From positions 1-50,034 of the forward strand of contig CASEML010000074.1 in the NCBI GenBank assembly GCA_949289145.1: DNA of 50,034 nucleotides, given 5' to 3'. Below, in pieces: positions 6,732-15,495 of this stretch. Position 1 is the stretch's first letter. Each line of letters begins with the position of its first letter. The notes below the pieces were generated by a model. The model had not been told where the DNA came from. It saw nothing but the letters and a program-made list of their open reading frames with translations, and did no database searches. This DNA comes from an uncultured Eubacteriales bacterium. GTDB taxonomy: Bacteria; Bacillota; Clostridia; Lachnospirales; Lachnospiraceae. A program made the position numbers and the translations under genes.

Positions 6732-7712
6732 CTATTGCTGGAGTTCCGGGTGTTTCTGGAATCTGGTACAGACAGGAATCTTTAAGTAGACGGCAAATCC
6801 CTTGTCCGGTGAAGTTTTACACCAGATTTGACCGCCGCATGCCTTAGCTGCAGCTTTTGCCTGAGCCAGCCCAAGACCGGTTCCGGAAATGTGATTGCTG
6901 CCCTGATAATTTAACTCAAACAGCTTATCGGTATTTTGAATGAGCAGACCATTGCCATTATCCTTTAAGATAACTAAAGCATCTCCATCGTCCTGAGAAA
7001 TAGTAATCACCAATTTGCCTCCCTGTGTCAGATATTTTATCGCATTATCCATACAGTTTCTGAGAATTAAGGAGAAACATTCCATATTTACTTTGGTAAG
7101 TAAAATTTCGTCATCATAAAGAATTTCAAAGAAAATCCGTTTTTTAAATAATGTCGGATTAAATTGCAGCGTAATTTTGTGAACAAAAGCGATTAAATCA
7201 TAGGAGTCTGTTTCTGCTTCCGGATAAGATGGCAGCAGGGATTCTTGTAAATGATTCAGCTTGGAGAGTTGTTCTTTCGCTTCTCTTAATTCCAACAGTG
7301 TCTGCTGATATTTAGTATGTAATATCCGATAGTCTTCTGAAGAAGACGGCTCGGTAGATTCTTCCTTGTTTAAAGCATACATTTCTGCCAGAAAGGTTTC
7401 CTCGCCGGGAGAACCGGACAGAGAAGAAATAGGAGCAGACGCCCCTTCCAGCTCCTCGGTTTCTTCCGCCTGTTTTCTTTTTAAAAGCGGTTTCAGCAGA
7501 AACACTGGATAGATACAGGCAAGTACAAAAAATGTAAAAAGTGCCAAAAATAAATCTATGTCATACAGAAAGAAAGCACCGGCTAAGAAAGCCAATGTAT
7601 TAATCAAAAGTAAAAGATTTTCAAATTTTTTTAGTGGACAGTTTGTCCAAAAATATTTTAGATTGTCTTTGGTGAATTTTGCTTTTATAAAATTTTTTAT
7701 GTGCGAAATCAA
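6732..7712 (-). CDS. Histidine-kinase-like membrane ATPase without a recognisable phospho-acceptor box
   Basis: 326 residues: a basic N-terminus, two membrane helices (about 32-51 and 53-73), an acidic linker, a coiled coil (about 130-165) and a C-terminal HATPase_c domain. The ATP-site motifs are intact: N-box NCMDNAIKYL, G1 KDNGNGL and G2 GTGLGLA. The helical region before it has no H-E-x-x-x-P or H-D-x-R motif of a DHp domain; the only His residues are in ILHTKYQQ and LNHLQE. It may bind ATP without conventional autophosphorylation, or use a divergent DHp. The start is TTG with a GAGGGGG ribosome binding site. It is transcribed with the SH3b gene and divergently from the large envelope locus, whose response regulator is also non-canonical. 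Confidence 0.75.
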   Translation of the reverse strand: MISHIKNFIKAKFTKDNLKYFWTNCPLKKFENLLLLINTLAFLAGAFFLYDIDLFLALFTFFVLACIYPVFLLKPLLKRKQAEETEELEGASAPISSLSGSPGEETFLAEMYALNKEESTEPSSSEDYRILHTKYQQTLLELREAKEQLSKLNHLQESLLPSYPEAETDSYDLIAFVHKITLQFNPTLFKKRIFFEILYDDEILLTKVNMECFSLILRNCMDNAIKYLTQGGKLVITISQDDGDALVILKDNGNGLLIQNTDKLFELNYQGSNHISGTGLGLAQAKAAAKACGGQIWCKTSPDKGFAVYLKIPVCTRFQKHPELQQ

Positions 7713-7743
7713 AAGAATTCCCCCTCGAAATGTAAAAGTTTGC

Positions 7744-7826
7744 TATAAATATTATACATATTTTTTGATGAAAAGACAGATTCTTTAACAAATCTTTAAT
7801 AAAGGGAAATTGCCGTATGATATAAT
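7744..7826. promoter_or_regulatory. Divergent promoter region
   Basis: Plus strand: an extended -10 (TG at 7818-7819, TATAAT at 7821-7826) with no good -35, about 38 bp before the GTG start at 7865. Minus strand: TATAAT read from 7756 to 7751 upstream of the TTG at 7712, also with a poor -35. The two -10 boxes are about 65 bp apart, so one regulator could control both directions. Weak -35 boxes suggest activation. Confidence 0.45.
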
Positions 7827-7864
7827 AAAATACAAAAATACATTATAGGTGACGGGGTGTTACA

Positions 7865-9664
7865 GTGAAAGATAATCAGATATTGAATTTTGTACGAAAT
7901 CGTTATTATACAGGCAAAATGCTTACTTCCAAGGATTTTCAGACGGAACAATTATATATGAATCAGAAGCGGAGCTTTTTAAATCATATGATGTACGGCA
8001 CAGGCGTGGTGTGCGGGCTTAGTGTGAAAAAATTAGATGAGACTTCCTTTATGGTAGAGAGCGGCGTTGCCATTGATGAGCAGGGACGTGAAATTGTAGT
8101 TCCTGCTTCTCTTGTAAAGAAATTGTCGGCCATTGCTGGTGTGGAACAGTTAACAGGAAACCGGGCGGCTTTATGCCTCCGATATAAAGAAGATATGATC
8201 CACCCAGTTTATTCCATTGCGGAAGAGGAGGAAGGCAGAGAATACGAATATAACCATGTACAGGAAGGTTATGAATTGTATTTAGAGGATATTTCAGAAG
8301 GAGACAGTGAAGAGGAAGAAGATTTTCTTTGCAAAAGTGTGTTTTTAAGGCAGGAAGATTTTAAGATTACTCTTATGCTTCCCAAAACCGTAAAAAAAGG
8401 TAAAAAGGTAAAACTGGTGGCAAGAATCGAAAAACTTTCTGACCGGAATTGGGGCTTAAGTTATGGGGCCTCACTGCAGCTTGCATCCTTCCGGCAGGAG
8501 GATGGCAGCCAGGAACTTGTGTTAGAGGGCAGAGATATTTATCTTGATAAAGGTGCTGTAATGGAGCAGGTGTTCTGGCTTTGTACAAAACAAAATCAGG
8601 TAGAGCAGACCAGTATCCTGCTGGAGCATGGCACAGGGTATGCAAGTGTGGCAGATTGTGACTGCAAAGTGAATGACGATTTAAAGTTGCAGGTAAATGT
8701 TACTGATATGAGTTTGGAAAAGATAGCTTCTTCCCAGCTGGGTAGGGAAAATTACGAAAACAGGGTAAAAAAAGCACAACGGGAAAAAGTAGTTCTTGCT
8801 GAGCTTTCTTTGTTAGGGGCAGACGGAGCCTACATAATTACTGGAATCAAAGAAAGGGAAGCAAAGAACTATATTAATACGCCGGAAAGTCTGGGGAAAA
8901 GATTAACTTATGACAGCTACTTTGCAGAACCGGAATTAAAACCGCAAACGCAACAGCTTAAGGCAGCAGAAGCAGTGGTTCAGGAAGAACCGAAAGAAGA
9001 GATAGTCATGACCAACGGATTTGTGGAAATCCCGTTGCATGTGGGCATGAAAAAGGGGGACGTATGTTATTCCGACGAAATTCTTCATGGTTTAGGAAAA
9101 GGGGATGTATATGTAAAAGTAGGTGTACAGTGCATGGAGGAAGATGTAAGAACCAATCAAAGCACAAGAACAACGATTTACGGAAACTCCGATTTATTTA
9201 AAGAAGATGACCATATGAAAGTGGAAACTGCGGTGAAAGTATATAATGATAAAGGAAGCTTCCAAATAGCAGCAAGGCTTACAGGAGCACAGAAAAGTAT
9301 TGTGCTTATGGTGCACTGGGTAGCTGTTAAATTTCACAATGAACAATCAGAGCCGGAAGAAGAATTTGCAGATAAAAGAATCGTTCCAAAAACTTCTGCA
9401 GTAAAACTGGCACCTAAGGAAAGTCACTGTTTTCAAGTTGAATTTGAACATATGAGCAGCAGCAGACTAACATATGAACTGACAGAAAGTGAAAGCGGAG
9501 AAATTACTCAGGATGGCATTTATACGGCACCGGATAAAACGGGGGTTTATGAAATACATATTTACTGTACTGATATGCCGGAAATCTCCACTTATGTTTA
9601 TGCAGTGGTAAAAAAGGCTGATGCAGAAGAAAACGCAAGCCTTGGGAAGAATGATAATCAATAA
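7865..9664 (+). CDS. Large protein with an injection-system-type N-terminal domain, unknown function
   Basis: 599 residues, no signal peptide or membrane helix. The N-terminal 80 residues carry a recognisable pattern: RYYTGKMLTSKDFQTEQLY, then GTGVVCGLSV and DEQGREIVVP. From memory this domain (usually R-Y-F-x-G-K-L-L-T-x-x-D-F ... G-x-G-V-V-C-G-L) occurs in proteins of contractile-injection-like and secretion loci; I cannot confirm this here. The middle is beta-rich and acidic. The C-terminus (about 490-585) looks like an Ig-type beta sandwich (LAPKESHCFQVEF, then DGIYTAPDKTGVYEIHIY). GTG start after GGTGACGGGGTG. First gene of the operon. No sheath, tube or baseplate genes are in the window, so injection is not implied. 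Confidence 0.7.
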   Translation: MKDNQILNFVRNRYYTGKMLTSKDFQTEQLYMNQKRSFLNHMMYGTGVVCGLSVKKLDETSFMVESGVAIDEQGREIVVPASLVKKLSAIAGVEQLTGNRAALCLRYKEDMIHPVYSIAEEEEGREYEYNHVQEGYELYLEDISEGDSEEEEDFLCKSVFLRQEDFKITLMLPKTVKKGKKVKLVARIEKLSDRNWGLSYGASLQLASFRQEDGSQELVLEGRDIYLDKGAVMEQVFWLCTKQNQVEQTSILLEHGTGYASVADCDCKVNDDLKLQVNVTDMSLEKIASSQLGRENYENRVKKAQREKVVLAELSLLGADGAYIITGIKEREAKNYINTPESLGKRLTYDSYFAEPELKPQTQQLKAAEAVVQEEPKEEIVMTNGFVEIPLHVGMKKGDVCYSDEILHGLGKGDVYVKVGVQCMEEDVRTNQSTRTTIYGNSDLFKEDDHMKVETAVKVYNDKGSFQIAARLTGAQKSIVLMVHWVAVKFHNEQSEPEEEFADKRIVPKTSAVKLAPKESHCFQVEFEHMSSSRLTYELTESESGEITQDGIYTAPDKTGVYEIHIYCTDMPEISTYVYAVVKKADAEENASLGKNDNQ

Positions 9665-9679
9665 GGCAGAGGAAAGTCT

Positions 9680-10528
9680 ATGGAATATTATAGCGGAAAA
9701 CATCATTTGAAAAGAGTCGGTGAAGTCATAAGCAATAAGACAAACGAAGTGTGTATTTGTGAGGATACGGACAGTGAGTCTTATTATATGTTGTGGATCG
9801 TAAAAGACCGTACACTTGCCAGAACATTACTGGAGGTGTTTCATAAAGAAAGTGAGACACCTCTTTATCTGGAAATTTTTGCGTTAAATGAGAATACAGC
9901 GTTTGTATTTCCTTATACTAGAGAACGTTCTCTGTTTCGCTTCCTTGGCGGTGAACTGTTAACACAGAAAGAGCAGGAAAAAGTCTGGCGGCAGTTGGTG
10001 GAAACCTGCATGGCAAGTGATATTCCATATGCCATTCTCTTTCAGTTATTGAGACAGCGCCGGCTTCAAATACAGCCGCAGGGAGAAATCACTTTTTCCT
10101 ATGCTTTGGATCTGCGGAATTTTCAAGCGGAGTCCACAGAAGGAGATTGTGCCAGTATGTGTGCAGAGATTATTCTGGAATTGATGGAAATTTCAGGGAG
10201 CGGTGACACAAGATTAAAACGCATATTACAAAGTAAATGCGGGGAGGAAGAAAGCTATTGTTCTTTTGGAGAATTATTTCAAGATATCATATCAAATTCG
10301 AAAGCTTTTAAATCTCAGAAATCCGAGGAAAGAGTGTGGAAAAAGATCAGTGAGGCAATCAAGGGCAGCAAAGATAAAATATGGAAAGTTGTGGCAGTAT
10401 TTTGCCTTATATTAGTTGTGATTGCAGTAATCATACTGTTATCACAGTTTATTTATGGAGAAATTCCGTTGCTGCGGCTGTTTCAGAATTCATTTCAAAC
10501 CATTGGAACAGAGAATCTTGTACAATAA
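9680..10528 (+). CDS. Tail-anchored membrane protein with a cytosolic domain
   Basis: 282 residues: a soluble N-terminal domain (1-235), one membrane helix near 239-263 (VVAVFCLILVVIAVIILLSQ) and about 20 residues outside. The soluble part has alternating strands and helices (YYMLWIVKDRTLARTLLEVF, then LYLEIFALNENTAFVFPYT), vaguely like the pseudokinase half of EssB/YukC in type VII secretion. I see no kinase catalytic residues and rate that resemblance as weak. It starts 15 bp after the upstream stop with an AGAGGAAAG ribosome binding site, so it is co-translated with the 599-residue protein and may recruit it to the membrane. Family not recognised. Confidence 0.7.
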   Translation: MEYYSGKHHLKRVGEVISNKTNEVCICEDTDSESYYMLWIVKDRTLARTLLEVFHKESETPLYLEIFALNENTAFVFPYTRERSLFRFLGGELLTQKEQEKVWRQLVETCMASDIPYAILFQLLRQRRLQIQPQGEITFSYALDLRNFQAESTEGDCASMCAEIILELMEISGSGDTRLKRILQSKCGEEESYCSFGELFQDIISNSKAFKSQKSEERVWKKISEAIKGSKDKIWKVVAVFCLILVVIAVIILLSQFIYGEIPLLRLFQNSFQTIGTENLVQ

Positions 10529-10546
10529 GTATGGGGAGGGAAAGAA

Positions 10547-12127
10547 ATGAAAAAGGGATATAAGGTTGGCAGTATAGCAGTGGTGGCTTTTTTTGCAGTA
10601 GTGTTATATATTATGGCTGTTCCTAAAGTGATGCCCAATCTGGAAAATACCATATCAGCCACAGACATTACGGTGAATGGAACCTTTGTAACAGCAGAAA
10701 ACGGAACTCTTTATAATTTTATATATGAAGTAGATGCGGAGGGAGAAATCGTAAATCTGTTTCGGAAACAGAATTATTTTTGGAACAGTCAGGAGCAAAT
10801 TGTGGATATTTCCTATTCAGATTATGAAGATAAGGTGTATATTCTGTGTCAGCAGAGTGCCGGAGAACATCAGACGGAATACAAAGTGTACCGATTAACT
10901 TCCCAGTGGAAAGAGGCAGAAAACTTAGGATCTATATCACAAGAAAATACTTTTAAAGTAAAAGATTTTAATGTGGTAGAGAAGGCGGTATATGTTACGG
11001 GACTTGACACTGCGGAAGATAAATTGCTGGTGTATCAGTTGGATACAGAGCAGCCGGAGGGAATGGAACTGTTGATGGAACGGGGGGCCACACAGGACGG
11101 CGAAAGCGGACAGAACATTTATTGGGTAAGTGCAGCATTTTCTGGCAAAACATTATACGGCCTTTCCAATCGTGGACAGTTGTTTGAATATAATCAGGAT
11201 AATATGGCACCTTTTAGTTTGAGAGATATGGGTGAAGTAACCTGGATGTGCGGAAATCATAACGATATTATTTATTATGATTATATAGAAGAAACATTTG
11301 CCTCTATAGAACATACTCCTTTCCTAGAGTTACTGGAGGGACAGCAGGGAATTCTCGCAGTAAGCTATGCAAAAGAAACAGGCGATAGTATGGTGGTCAG
11401 AAGAAATGAAGTGGGAGACAAGGAGGTAACTATTTATATAGGCGGCGAGGAGTTCTATATAAATGAGATTTTTTTAGGAAACATTACCTACTTAGCAAGA
11501 GTAGTGAGCCTTGCATTGATCTTTGCAGTGGTATTTATATGTATGCTGTTATTGGTGCGGGTATTCTGGCGTTTGGTGTATAGAGTGATAAAAAGGCCTG
11601 TATTGGTCACAGGAATCATTTTAGAAAATATTTTGCTGGCAGCAATCATATGTGTTCTGTTTTACTATGTGGGTACAAAGCATGTATTAGAAAGCTATGG
11701 CATTAGTGCTGGCACATATTTAGCAGAAGAACAAATGAAATGCAGTCAGCTGTTGGCAGAACATACAGAGATTATACCGGAAGAATTTGCAGAAAGTCAG
11801 TGGTTTGAACCTATGAAGGAGTTGTTGACTGATTGGTCAGCGCAGGAAGCACAAGGCACTATTTCTTATCAGATAGATATGGTAGAATATCAGGGAGAGG
11901 ACAGCTACATTCTTTACTCCCATGGAAATGCCTATGGCAGAAATATTTATGGAATATATGAAAAAGAGTTGTTGGAAAAACTGGAAGATATACAGAGTGG
12001 TGACGGGAAAGGTACAGTATTTATAAAGGATAGAACCGGAAGCTTAATATATGCAGTGCAGTTTTTGGAGGAAAGCGATAATAATTGCCTTCTGTGGGTG
12101 GCAAAAATGCAGCTTACAGAAGGTTAA
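10547..12127 (+). CDS. Three-TM protein with two extracellular domains
   Basis: 526 residues: N-terminal membrane helix (about 7-25), a large beta-rich domain (30-310) with propeller-like repeats (DKVYILCQQS, KLLVYQLDTE, KTLYGLSNRG, DIIYYDYIEE), two further helices (about 318-341 and 352-375), and a C-terminal domain of about 150 residues that resembles a Cache-type sensory fold (ISYQIDMVEYQGEDSYILY, then GNAYGRNIYGIYEKEL). With this topology both soluble parts are outside the cell. No HAMP or signalling domain follows, so it is not a complete chemoreceptor. Good AGGGAAAG ribosome binding site. Its stop codon directly abuts an in-frame ATG of the next gene. Function unknown; a ligand-sensing scaffold is plausible. 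Confidence 0.7.
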   Translation: MKKGYKVGSIAVVAFFAVVLYIMAVPKVMPNLENTISATDITVNGTFVTAENGTLYNFIYEVDAEGEIVNLFRKQNYFWNSQEQIVDISYSDYEDKVYILCQQSAGEHQTEYKVYRLTSQWKEAENLGSISQENTFKVKDFNVVEKAVYVTGLDTAEDKLLVYQLDTEQPEGMELLMERGATQDGESGQNIYWVSAAFSGKTLYGLSNRGQLFEYNQDNMAPFSLRDMGEVTWMCGNHNDIIYYDYIEETFASIEHTPFLELLEGQQGILAVSYAKETGDSMVVRRNEVGDKEVTIYIGGEEFYINEIFLGNITYLARVVSLALIFAVVFICMLLLVRVFWRLVYRVIKRPVLVTGIILENILLAAIICVLFYYVGTKHVLESYGISAGTYLAEEQMKCSQLLAEHTEIIPEEFAESQWFEPMKELLTDWSAQEAQGTISYQIDMVEYQGEDSYILYSHGNAYGRNIYGIYEKELLEKLEDIQSGDGKGTVFIKDRTGSLIYAVQFLEESDNNCLLWVAKMQLTEG

Positions 12128-12196
12128 ATGAAATTTGATGTATTGCTTTTTGAGCCAATCCACCGCGAAAACAGAGTTAGGAAAGGAGGGCGGAAA

Positions 12197-13417
12197 GTGG
12201 GAAAGATAAAAACGATTTTCGATAGAATAGACTACAAATACAATAGAATAAAAATGCGCTATTATATGGGAAAACAGCGTAGAAAAGATCAGCAGGAAAG
12301 CGACAAAATAGAAGCTGTTGCAAAAATCAAAAAAATATGCGCAAAAATATTGGATGTAAAGCCGAAAAAAGAAGAAGACTACTGTTGTGTGCTGGGATTT
12401 CGCATAGGAAGAAAACGGATTATGTGGATTTTACTGGCAGCAGCATTGATAAGCATTGGCTGTATTTTAGTGGTGGTACCGGAGTTCGGGAAGGCAGACG
12501 GAGTGAGAACTTACCGTTACAATGCCCTTCCTTTAAAGTTTACCAGCGGACAAGTAAGAATTTTGGCAAAATCCGGTTATGTGGCATATGAAGGTGAAGT
12601 TTCCAAAGGAGCAGTGAGCGGCAAAGGAAGTTTGTACCGGAGTGACGGAAGTCTTGTTTATGAAGGAGAATTCCAGAATAACAAATATCAGGGAAAAGGC
12701 AAGTGCTACTATCAGGGAAATCAGCTGCAATATGAGGGGCAGTTTGTGAATAACCGATTTCAGGGTCAGGGAATTCTGTATCGGAAGGATGGAACAAAAG
12801 AGTACGAAGGAGCTTTTTCTTTTGGACAAAAGCAGGGAGAAGGCAAGCTGTATGGTGCAGGCGGTAAACTTATATATACGGGAAATTTTGTAAAAGACCG
12901 CATTAACTATCAGGAACTTTTAGGGAAATCCGTGACAGAAATGGCGCAGATGTATACAGGAAGCCGTGTGGTATATGAAAATGACAGTGAATATTGTGTT
13001 GCTATGGCAGACATTGATAGTATTTACATCAGCCCGGGTACAGTTAATACCTTAGAGCAGGAGGGAACTGTCAGGGGAGTTTATGTGCTGTCTTCATCTA
13101 TTGTTCTTGAAGGGAGAGAATATAAAACCATTGGAGAACTGAAAAAGAAGTTTAAACTTATAAGCTATGAAGGAAATACTTCTCTGACCATGGCAGATGC
13201 AGTTGCAGTAAATGTGGCTTCCCAAAAAAAAGAAGTGTTAAGTGGGGCGGTTACCATGGATACTACGGCGGTGTTTGAGGATGTTATCACGGTAAACAGC
13301 GTGGATAATGCTTATCAGGCCTATGTATACCAATTAGAGGATGAGAATACGATATATACTTTTTTTTGCAGGGAAAAAGGAACCGGTTTTGATTTCTATT
13401 TGATGGAGCAAAAGTAA
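12197..13417 (+). CDS. Membrane protein with extracellular MORN repeats
   Basis: 406 residues from GTG 12197, which has AAAGGAGGG upstream. An ATG at 12128, immediately after the previous stop, would add 23 residues and has a weaker site. A very basic cytosolic N-terminus is followed by one membrane helix (about 75-95) and then four or five MORN-type repeats (about 131-235), such as YEGEFQNNKYQGKGKCYY and YEGQFVNNRFQGQG. The C-terminal 170 residues (TEMAQMYTGSRVVYENDSEY onward) are unassigned. MORN repeats form elongated beta-hairpin rods and often mediate lipid or protein contacts. Their position on the outer face of a single-span protein suggests a structural role beside the neighbouring rod-like proteins. 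Confidence 0.75.
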   Translation: MGKIKTIFDRIDYKYNRIKMRYYMGKQRRKDQQESDKIEAVAKIKKICAKILDVKPKKEEDYCCVLGFRIGRKRIMWILLAAALISIGCILVVVPEFGKADGVRTYRYNALPLKFTSGQVRILAKSGYVAYEGEVSKGAVSGKGSLYRSDGSLVYEGEFQNNKYQGKGKCYYQGNQLQYEGQFVNNRFQGQGILYRKDGTKEYEGAFSFGQKQGEGKLYGAGGKLIYTGNFVKDRINYQELLGKSVTEMAQMYTGSRVVYENDSEYCVAMADIDSIYISPGTVNTLEQEGTVRGVYVLSSSIVLEGREYKTIGELKKKFKLISYEGNTSLTMADAVAVNVASQKKEVLSGAVTMDTTAVFEDVITVNSVDNAYQAYVYQLEDENTIYTFFCREKGTGFDFYLMEQK

Positions 13418-13434
13418 AGAAAGAGGGATAGTGT

Positions 13435-15480
13435 ATGAAAAACGGAAAGATAAGAAATATACTTGCAGGAATTCTGAGTGTAATAATTATTACTGTTACA
13501 ATATTTTCATACCCTATTCAGGGGCAGGCATTAGAAGGAAAGCAGCTGACCTTATCTCAGGCTAAAAGTCTGGCGGTGGCGGCAGATAAAAATTATCAAA
13601 CAATTTATAATCGCATTACATTAAAAGAAATCAGATATGAGTCTGCAGTAAAGGCTGCCCAGATAAAGCAAAAGAGCAACAGTACATATAGTTGGTCGCC
13701 ATTATTGAATTTTGAACTGCCCCAGCAGGCAGCACTGAAAGAAGAATATCAGTGGCAGTATCAGCCCATACAGTTGCAGAGCGAAATCAATTCTCTAAAG
13801 CACCAGCTTACCGATTGCTTGTATGAAGCAGAAAAGGAAACGGCAATTTTATATCTGCAGGCTTATGTTAGCCAGGAAAAGATTGTGCTGCTTGAGGAAC
13901 AGCTGGAATTTTTGCAGGAGAATTTAAAACGGAACCGGGCAAATAGGGTTGTGGGTACCGGCACACAGTCACAGGTAGAAAGCACAGAACAGTCCATAGA
14001 AAGTATTAATAATAGTTTGGCTCTTCAAATGCGTACGTTGCAGACTACATTGGAAAAAATATCAGAACAGATAGACCTTGATGTGACGGAAGGCTATGTG
14101 CTTCAAAATCCTGTTTCAGAAATCAGTATACAAAGAGAGGATTTAGAGGAAATTATAGAACATACTCTGGAAAATGACCAGACATACTACGAGGCAAAAT
14201 TGAAAGAATCTGCTGCTTACCTGTCACTTACTACAATAGAAGGGCTTATGCAGAGCAAATATGGTTCTGACATGGAGAACTTGCAGATATATGTAAATCA
14301 AGCAAAAAACGGAGAAGAGATCAATGAGGAAGCATTTCTGGCAAGTTATGATACTTTCCTGGAAAACATAGATTCCGCCTGGGAGGGCGAACAGGAAATA
14401 TTATCAGTAAAGGTAAGTAAAGAATGGTTTCAGGGAACAGAGGGGTCTTTCTATTTAGAAGATGATCCCTACGCACTGTATTCGGCAGTTCTGGAATATA
14501 AAGAGGCATTGGCGGAAAAAGAAACAGCAGAAAAAGCACTGACAGAGCAGGTGCGGAAGGCTTATGAGACTTTGGTTACAGCCAGAAATGCATATGAGAC
14601 AGCAAAGATGGCAGAAGAAACACTAGAATTGGATGTAGTCAGAGAAGAAGAGTTAAGCAGATTAGGAAAGAATAAAGCACAGGAAGAAAATACAAAGCAA
14701 GAAGAATACTTTCAATGCAGAATGGAGTGTTTTGAGGCACTGGAAGCTTATGGAACACAGCTGGAGGAATATAACCGTTTAACCTGCGGAGGCTTAGAGG
14801 ATTTTGCAGAAAATAACGGTGCATATGCCGCAGAGATAGATGATTTGGTGGAAGGAGAAGTGTTGGCGGGAGCATATTATTCTATAGATTACCGGATTGA
14901 GGATAGGCTTTTTCTCTTTGGCATTCAGATACCTGAGAACTTCAGTGTTGGAATCACAGCCTATGAGCTTTATGTAAACGGAGTAAAGATAGGGGAAAAG
15001 ACAGAGGTAGGAAGTCAGATTAAACATTTGGCATTGGATTTTGCACGGGTAGATCAGGCACAGGTATATTTGTATCAAGGCGAAGAATTATATTCTGTGT
15101 GTGAAATCAATCCTTATACCAGCAGAGGTACCTTGGAGATTACTAGCGGCTATCAATTAAAAAACGATGTAGAAGAGGAAGGCTTAAACAAAGAAACGCT
15201 AGCTTCTTTCTCTTATAAGACAGATAAGAATAAAAAAATTACTACATTGCATATAAACCCTAAGAGACAGGATATTGCTTACTACGCTCTGACAGTAAAC
15301 GGCAGCTTTTTGTATTCAGAGGAACCGGTATCGGTGGAGGAGGATTACCAGTACATATCGGTACTTTCTGGTAATTTCGATGAGATAACTGTGTATTTTT
15401 ACGACCAAGAAAAGAAATTGTTATATCAGGGAGAATTTGACACGTTACATAATTGTATATATCAAAAGGCTGAGGAATAG
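13435..15480 (+). CDS. Secreted TolC-like or coiled-coil protein
   Basis: 681 residues with a signal peptide (about 1-32, cleavage near GQALEG). Residues 37-225 resemble an outer-membrane-efflux-protein repeat: LTLSQAKSLAVAADKNYQTI, then long helices with the LQENLKRNRANRVVGTGTQS turn. A second helical stretch (about 345-465) repeats the pattern (YALYSAVLEYKEALAEKETA). The last 200 residues are beta-rich. TolC proteins form alpha-helical tunnels in Gram-negative outer membranes. A monoderm has no outer membrane, so here the fold might span the wall or form helical hairpins against the coiled-coil ABC permease encoded downstream. The TolC relation is by pattern only; a periplasmic-adaptor-like coiled coil is the alternative. 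Confidence 0.6.
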   Translation: MKNGKIRNILAGILSVIIITVTIFSYPIQGQALEGKQLTLSQAKSLAVAADKNYQTIYNRITLKEIRYESAVKAAQIKQKSNSTYSWSPLLNFELPQQAALKEEYQWQYQPIQLQSEINSLKHQLTDCLYEAEKETAILYLQAYVSQEKIVLLEEQLEFLQENLKRNRANRVVGTGTQSQVESTEQSIESINNSLALQMRTLQTTLEKISEQIDLDVTEGYVLQNPVSEISIQREDLEEIIEHTLENDQTYYEAKLKESAAYLSLTTIEGLMQSKYGSDMENLQIYVNQAKNGEEINEEAFLASYDTFLENIDSAWEGEQEILSVKVSKEWFQGTEGSFYLEDDPYALYSAVLEYKEALAEKETAEKALTEQVRKAYETLVTARNAYETAKMAEETLELDVVREEELSRLGKNKAQEENTKQEEYFQCRMECFEALEAYGTQLEEYNRLTCGGLEDFAENNGAYAAEIDDLVEGEVLAGAYYSIDYRIEDRLFLFGIQIPENFSVGITAYELYVNGVKIGEKTEVGSQIKHLALDFARVDQAQVYLYQGEELYSVCEINPYTSRGTLEITSGYQLKNDVEEEGLNKETLASFSYKTDKNKKITTLHINPKRQDIAYYALTVNGSFLYSEEPVSVEEDYQYISVLSGNFDEITVYFYDQEKKLLYQGEFDTLHNCIYQKAEE

Positions 15481-15495
15481 TAGAAGGAGATTGCT

